From positions 1 through 45,857 of the forward strand of contig JABXKS010000069.1 of assembly GCA_013619125.1 (NCBI GenBank): 45,857 bases of DNA. Reading direction: 5' to 3'. The stretch's first letter is position 1. Every line of letters starts with the position of its first letter. This document shows positions 45,828-45,857 of the stretch, in pieces. This DNA is from Clostridiales bacterium. GTDB lineage: Bacteria; Bacillota; Clostridia; Tissierellales; GPF-1. Both the position numbers and the translations under genes were made by a program. The notes under the pieces were generated by a model. The model ran no database searches. It had not been told where the DNA came from and was given only the letters and a program-made list of their open reading frames with translations.

Positions 45828-45857
45828 CTGTCTCTTATACACATCTCCGAGCCCACG
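45828..45857. other. Nextera transposase adapter sequence (artefact)
   Basis: The last 30 bases read CTGTCTCTTATACACATCT, the Tn5 mosaic end, followed by CCGAGCCCACG, the start of the Illumina Nextera read-2 adapter. This is sequencing-library DNA left at a contig end, not genome. Confidence 0.98.

Overview
This window looks like a chromosomal contig end from a low-to-moderate-GC anaerobic Firmicute, most likely class Clostridia. Evidence: strong AGGAGG ribosome-binding sites, a CggR-controlled glycolytic operon, a K+-dependent type of membrane pyrophosphatase, an EFR1-type flavodoxin/ferredoxin protein, a DUF1846 protein, sigma-54, and a tmRNA with tag ANDNYAYAA. No genus can be named safely. 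Nearly every gene is on the minus strand, so transcription runs from high to low coordinates. The right end stops in a Nextera transposon adapter, so this is a draft-assembly contig edge and not a natural boundary.

Reading in the direction of transcription: (1) 45.7-36.7 kb is a nucleoside uptake and breakdown region. It holds a BMP-family lipoprotein, a two-domain ATPase and two permeases (NupNOPQ/BmpA type), a nucleoside hydrolase and a purine nucleoside phosphorylase. A separate unit follows with a second nucleoside hydrolase and an amidohydrolase of the deaminase type. (2) 36.6-28.0 kb holds rpoN and then cggR-gap-pgk-tpiA-gpmI-eno. Upstream of cggR is an operator matching the known CggR repeat layout, and a promoter whose -10 lies inside the rpoN terminator. 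(3) 28.0-18.8 kb holds secG-hppA, an alpha/beta hydrolase with a membrane-anchored murF and ddl, and then rnr-smpB-ssrA. Compared with the common Firmicute order eno-secG-rnr-smpB-ssrA, a four-gene energy and cell-wall block sits between secG and rnr.

(4) 18.8-1 kb is more AT-rich and accessory in character. It holds a possible leader-peptide ORF and a DUF1846 gene, a CstB-like persulfide dioxygenase-rhodanese fusion, a NUDIX hydrolase, an EFR1 ferredoxin and a decayed region with IS-like terminal repeats. It continues with a five-gene oligopeptide ABC transporter operon ending in a class-I glutamine amidotransferase-like hydrolase. Next is a LysR regulator divergent from a sulfur-amino-acid lyase, M20 peptidase and FNT-channel operon. 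The last gene is a partial PEP-synthase-like gene cut by the window edge.

The most unusual signal is a dispersed intergenic element present at five places (1.33-1.54, 6.04-6.13, 13.55, 15.17-15.26 and 18.66-18.84 kb). It is always oriented with the minus-strand genes. It combines a terminator hairpin with a conserved G-U position, a second hairpin, a CCACCA-like segment and, in two copies, a further ~110-nt conserved structured part. Other notable points are promoters nested with terminators or IS ends, and attenuator hairpins placed just after the solute-binding-protein gene in both ABC operons.
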